16,227 bases of DNA from CAJXVY01 sp965657575 (GTDB lineage Bacteria > Actinomycetota > Actinomycetes > Actinomycetales > Microbacteriaceae): NCBI GenBank assembly GCA_965657575.1, contig CBFHOK010000017.1:1-16227 (forward strand), read 5' to 3'. Position numbers and translations under genes: made by a program. This document shows, one piece after another, positions 14,203 through 16,227 of this stretch; within the stretch, counting starts at the first letter, position 1; every line of letters begins with the position of its first letter. A model generated the notes under the pieces. It did no database searches. It was not told where the DNA came from and saw nothing but the letters and a program-made list of their open reading frames with translations.

Positions 14203-14299
14203 CGCATACCGATGAATAAATTTCTCAAAACCTCCTGAAAGTTAACTTTCGCTGATTACACTCAGGGATAGCCGAAGAGGGCTTTCTCTAGGAGGGGAA
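14203..14299 (+). promoter_or_regulatory. AraC gene promoter region with 14-bp palindrome and strong RBS
   Basis: A perfect palindrome GAAAGTTAACTTTC lies at 14237-14250. It overlaps a possible -35 (CTGAAA, 14235-14240) and the spacer to a possible -10 (TACACT, 14257-14262; 16-bp spacing). This arrangement suits autorepression by a dimer or control by another factor. AGGAGGGG ends three bases before the ATG at 14300 and is the strongest ribosome binding site in the window. The palindrome is directly seen; the promoter is inferred. Confidence 0.45.
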
Positions 14300-15151
14300 A
14301 TGACTGCTACTCAATCAGCAGCGCCTGAGACCTCGTTTGAGCCCTCTGTTTATATCCCAAACAAACTCGCCGGACTAGTCGATTTTTTTGGTGAGATGAA
14401 AAGCGACCAACTCGGTAAAGCACTAATAATGCCGGGCGGAAAAGTAGAAGTGATTTTTTTCCTCGAGGGAAATGAACTAACCGAGTTTTATATGGACTGG
14501 GATGAAAACTACAACCGTTCTGCCCGGAACAATTTCTCGCTGGTTTTTTCTGTCGCCAACAGACCGCAGATCGTCTCTGGCCGCAAGATAAATGTGTTGC
14601 TTGCCATGATGAGTCCGGCAGCGGCAATGCTGATGTTCGGAATTCCAGCATCAGAGCTCACCAACCGTTCAGTTGATCCTATGAATTTTGGAGTCGACAT
14701 GAGACCGGTTGAAGATGCGTTGAACAGCCTTCCAACTTTCAAACAGCGAGCAGAGTTTTTAGAGAGTTGGATGTGCCAAAGAATTCAGCGTGCCGAGAGG
14801 GCCCCTGACTTCGTCTCTTTCGCGAGCTCGGTAACAGACTTATTCAATGATTCAAGACTAATTCCGGATACCCGACAGCTGCTTGATATGACGGGCTACT
14901 CCACCTCTCACGCAAACCGGCTTTCCAAGCAGTGGTTAGGTTTGTCCCTGGACAGATACGACGCTCTTCAGCGATACAGGAAGGCATTGGGTTTACTGAA
15001 CACACCAATGTCATTAGCTGAGGTGGCTTCCGAAGCAGGCTATTTCGATCAGGCTCATTTCACTCATCGATTTACTGAGCATTCCGGTATTTCACCCTCT
15101 CAATACAGGCTCACCCCACGTTCTGGCGTGGACACTTTGCACGTAGCCTAA
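14300..15151 (+). CDS. AraC-family transcriptional regulator
   Basis: The 283-residue protein has an N-terminal sensor-like domain (about 15-125) containing LIMPGGKVEVIFFLEG, which resembles the 'PDGxxELIF' segment of the DUF6597-type ligand domain in many AraC regulators. The C-terminal double helix-turn-helix is at about 185-272. The first HTH is TRQLLDMTGYSTSHANRLSKQ with little conservation, and the second is SLAEVASEAGYFDQAHFTHRF followed by GISPSQYR, a close match to the AraC signature. The ligand is unknown. The genes downstream on the same strand are small membrane proteins, so they are the likely targets. The start has a very strong ribosome binding site. The role as an activator is a family inference. 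Confidence 0.9.
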   Translation: MTATQSAAPETSFEPSVYIPNKLAGLVDFFGEMKSDQLGKALIMPGGKVEVIFFLEGNELTEFYMDWDENYNRSARNNFSLVFSVANRPQIVSGRKINVLLAMMSPAAAMLMFGIPASELTNRSVDPMNFGVDMRPVEDALNSLPTFKQRAEFLESWMCQRIQRAERAPDFVSFASSVTDLFNDSRLIPDTRQLLDMTGYSTSHANRLSKQWLGLSLDRYDALQRYRKALGLLNTPMSLAEVASEAGYFDQAHFTHRFTEHSGISPSQYRLTPRSGVDTLHVA

Positions 15152-15224
15152 ACAGTCACGACTCTGCTCAAAAAACATGAGCATTTCATACAAGACCAAA
15201 TACAACATTTTCGCCAATCTGGGG

Positions 15225-15247
15225 ACATGGTGCACAACGCACCATGT
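15225..15247. repeat. Perfect 9-bp inverted repeat before the membrane-protein run
   Basis: ACATGGTGC (15225-15233) and GCACCATGT (15239-15247) are exact inverse complements separated by ACAAC. The repeat ends four bases before the GGAGA ribosome binding site of the next gene. No T run follows on either strand, so it is not an intrinsic terminator. It may be an operator for a dimeric regulator or, if transcribed, a hairpin close enough to affect ribosome binding. Confidence 0.6.
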
Positions 15248-15261
15248 GATTGGAGAGATTA

Positions 15262-15678
15262 ATGAGGAAGTTTTTTCATCCTGTTGGTTGGTTGATTTTT
15301 GCAACCCTTTTCATGGGAATGGCAACCACGCTCACCCTAATTGGGCCTGTGGAAAGTATGGAAGCTGGCGGACTATCCACCACTGATGCAGATGTGGCTA
15401 TGTATGTTTGGCTGTCTTTGATTTTCTCAGCTGGGTACTTATTCGCCGCAGCTGGAATTGGTGCGGTCACCCGCGGAGCTGTTCGCGCGAAACTCGTCAT
15501 CGGTTACGGGGCGAGCCTATTGTTTTGGGTAGTTCTCGGTGGCTATGTGATTGTTGGTCCAGTGGTCGGTCTGATGAATTTTGCCCCCGATGGCGGAGCG
15601 ATTCCAATCGTGGCTTCTGTAGGGCTAATGATTTCTGGCTTCCTTCACTTGAATGACGCTGAGAAAGTGAAGGTCTAG
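15262..15678 (+). CDS. Four-helix membrane protein of unknown function
   Basis: I do not recognise this 138-residue protein. Four hydrophobic helices are likely near 8-28, 44-68, 78-103 and 112-130. Between helices 1 and 2 is an acidic, probably external loop (GPVESMEAGGLSTTDAD), and between 2 and 3 a basic, probably internal loop (TRGAVRAK). The C-terminus (HLNDAEKVKV) is charged. The ATG at 15262 has GGAGA five bases upstream and is preferred over the TTG at 15250, which would add four residues. It is the first gene of a tight three-gene run, 3 bp before the next. The context suggests a subunit of a membrane complex controlled by the AraC regulator. Confidence 0.72.
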   Translation: MRKFFHPVGWLIFATLFMGMATTLTLIGPVESMEAGGLSTTDADVAMYVWLSLIFSAGYLFAAAGIGAVTRGAVRAKLVIGYGASLLFWVVLGGYVIVGPVVGLMNFAPDGGAIPIVASVGLMISGFLHLNDAEKVKV

Positions 15679-15681
15679 ATA

Positions 15682-16056
15682 ATGAGCGCATCAGAATCAA
15701 ACGATCGCGTCTATTGGGTCACGTCCAACCTCTCGGACCAAAGCCTTTTCTTAGGTTTGAACCTGATTGCCATAGCCCTGTGGGCATCTGGAATTCCTTT
15801 GGCATCAATGGCTACAGATGGTAATGCAAATACTGGCCTGTTTATAACCAGTGCCTCAGTGGGTCTTTTTCTCTTCATCTCCACCTTCACAACAATTGAT
15901 CGCATCAAATCAGTTGCAGACAGTGTTCCGACGGAAATTGCGGACTTGGCCATCAGCAAACAGCTCCAGGGGAACCCCTGGTTTGTCTTCGCAGCGATGA
16001 TCGTGACCGTTCACATTGGAATTGTTGTCGGCCACGGAATCATTCTGCTCGGTTAG
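15682..16056 (+). CDS. Three-helix membrane protein of unknown function
   Basis: The 124-residue product has a polar N-terminus with aromatic residues (DRVYWVTSNLSDQ), likely helices near 22-44, 51-71 and 99-122, and an amphipathic stretch between the last two (RIKSVADSVPTEIADLAISKQL). The final helix contains two histidines seven residues apart (VHIGIVVGHGI), a spacing that could place both on one helix face; metal or haem binding is only a possibility. AAGG precedes the ATG by about eight bases. It begins three bases after the stop of the four-helix gene, so the two are almost certainly co-transcribed. No family is recognised. Confidence 0.72.
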   Translation: MSASESNDRVYWVTSNLSDQSLFLGLNLIAIALWASGIPLASMATDGNANTGLFITSASVGLFLFISTFTTIDRIKSVADSVPTEIADLAISKQLQGNPWFVFAAMIVTVHIGIVVGHGIILLG

Positions 16057-16081
16057 TAACGAAAAAAGAAAGGTAAATCTA

Positions 16082-16227
16082 ATGAAGTTATTGAACACAA
16101 GGTTCTGGTTGCTTGCGACTGGAACGCTATTCACCGTTTTCCCAACCTTTGGTGCTCTATCAGGGGACACTGTCTCTGGTGCGGCCGCATATTGGCCAGA
16201 AACAACGCTGACAGAAAAAGAAGCTGA
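16082..16227 (+). CDS. Signal-anchored or secreted protein, 5' part
   Basis: The frame opens with ATG at 16082 (AAAGG about eight bases upstream) and runs beyond the window end; 48 complete codons are visible. The N-terminus is MKLLNTRFW followed by a hydrophobic stretch to about residue 26, then a small-residue and polar segment (GALSGDTVSGAAAYWPE), and an acidic/basic start of a soluble or extracellular part. This looks like a signal peptide or N-terminal membrane anchor. It follows the three-helix gene by 25 bp and continues the same run. No function can be assigned from this fragment. Confidence 0.62.
   Translation, partial: MKLLNTRFWLLATGTLFTVFPTFGALSGDTVSGAAAYWPETTLTEKEA

Noticed and set aside
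14307..14651. Minus-strand open frame opposite the AraC gene
   Set aside because: It lies entirely within the conserved AraC gene. The product looks like low-quality Ser/Arg-rich antisense sequence with no domain.
15225..15247. Terminator of the AraC gene
   Set aside because: The stem is perfect but no T run follows on the plus strand, and the next gene begins 15 bp later.
1..16227. CRISPR array, insertion sequence, integrase or toxin-antitoxin pair
   Set aside because: No spaced direct repeats, transposase or integrase motifs, or terminal inverted repeats were seen anywhere in the window.

Overview
The window looks like chromosomal DNA of an actinobacterium, most likely Microbacteriaceae. 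Its moderate GC content would fit a streamlined aquatic 'Luna'-type lineage rather than a high-GC soil relative. The evidence is a GlnR-type orphan OmpR regulator, a MutT1-type Nudix/histidine-phosphatase fusion beside ppk, an actinobacterial nitrobindin and YgfZ pair, and an orphan iron-type ABC ATPase. Starts are of mixed type, with TTG starts and apparently leaderless promoters. Lineage is inferred from protein resemblance only. Genes are packed tightly, with many 1-4 nt overlaps.

Positions 1-10740 form a phosphate, polyphosphate and central-metabolism block. The 3' part of phoU (+) converges, with overlapping stop codons, on a five-gene minus-strand run. In transcription order that run is a three-TM protein, a 36-residue single-TM protein, a nitrobindin-like haem protein, YgfZ and phosphoglycerate mutase. 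Divergent from it is glnR (+), followed by ppk1 and mutT1 (+), which overlap by one base. The high-affinity phosphate transporter pstSCAB follows on the minus strand and converges on mutT1; the two coding regions overlap by 25 nt and a hairpin inside mutT1 can end the pst transcript. Upstream of pstS are three 11-bp direct repeats resembling an actinobacterial PHO box. Together the genes cover Pi import (pstSCAB), its signalling (phoU), storage as polyphosphate (ppk1), nucleotide and pyrophosphate clean-up (mutT1) and a nitrogen regulator known elsewhere to cross-talk with phosphate control (glnR). In mycobacteria glnR, mshD, pstB and phoY2 are neighbours, and ppk1 and mutT1 are neighbours elsewhere in the chromosome. 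Here the two groups are joined and mshD is not present.

Positions 10740-14101 carry, on the plus strand, an NAD(P)-binding SDR/DUF2867 protein divergent from pstS, then an iron/haem-type ABC ATPase translationally coupled to a YrbG-type Na+/Ca2+ antiporter. The pair has its own likely leaderless promoter.

Positions 14102-16227 look accessory. They hold a decayed tRNA (tRNA-Lys-like body, anticodon changed to GTT, several invariant positions lost), then an AraC-family regulator with a palindrome in its likely promoter. After it comes a perfect 9-bp inverted repeat just upstream of a run of small membrane proteins of unknown function (4 TM, 3 TM, then a signal-anchored protein cut by the window end). 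This last cluster is the best candidate here for an undescribed system.
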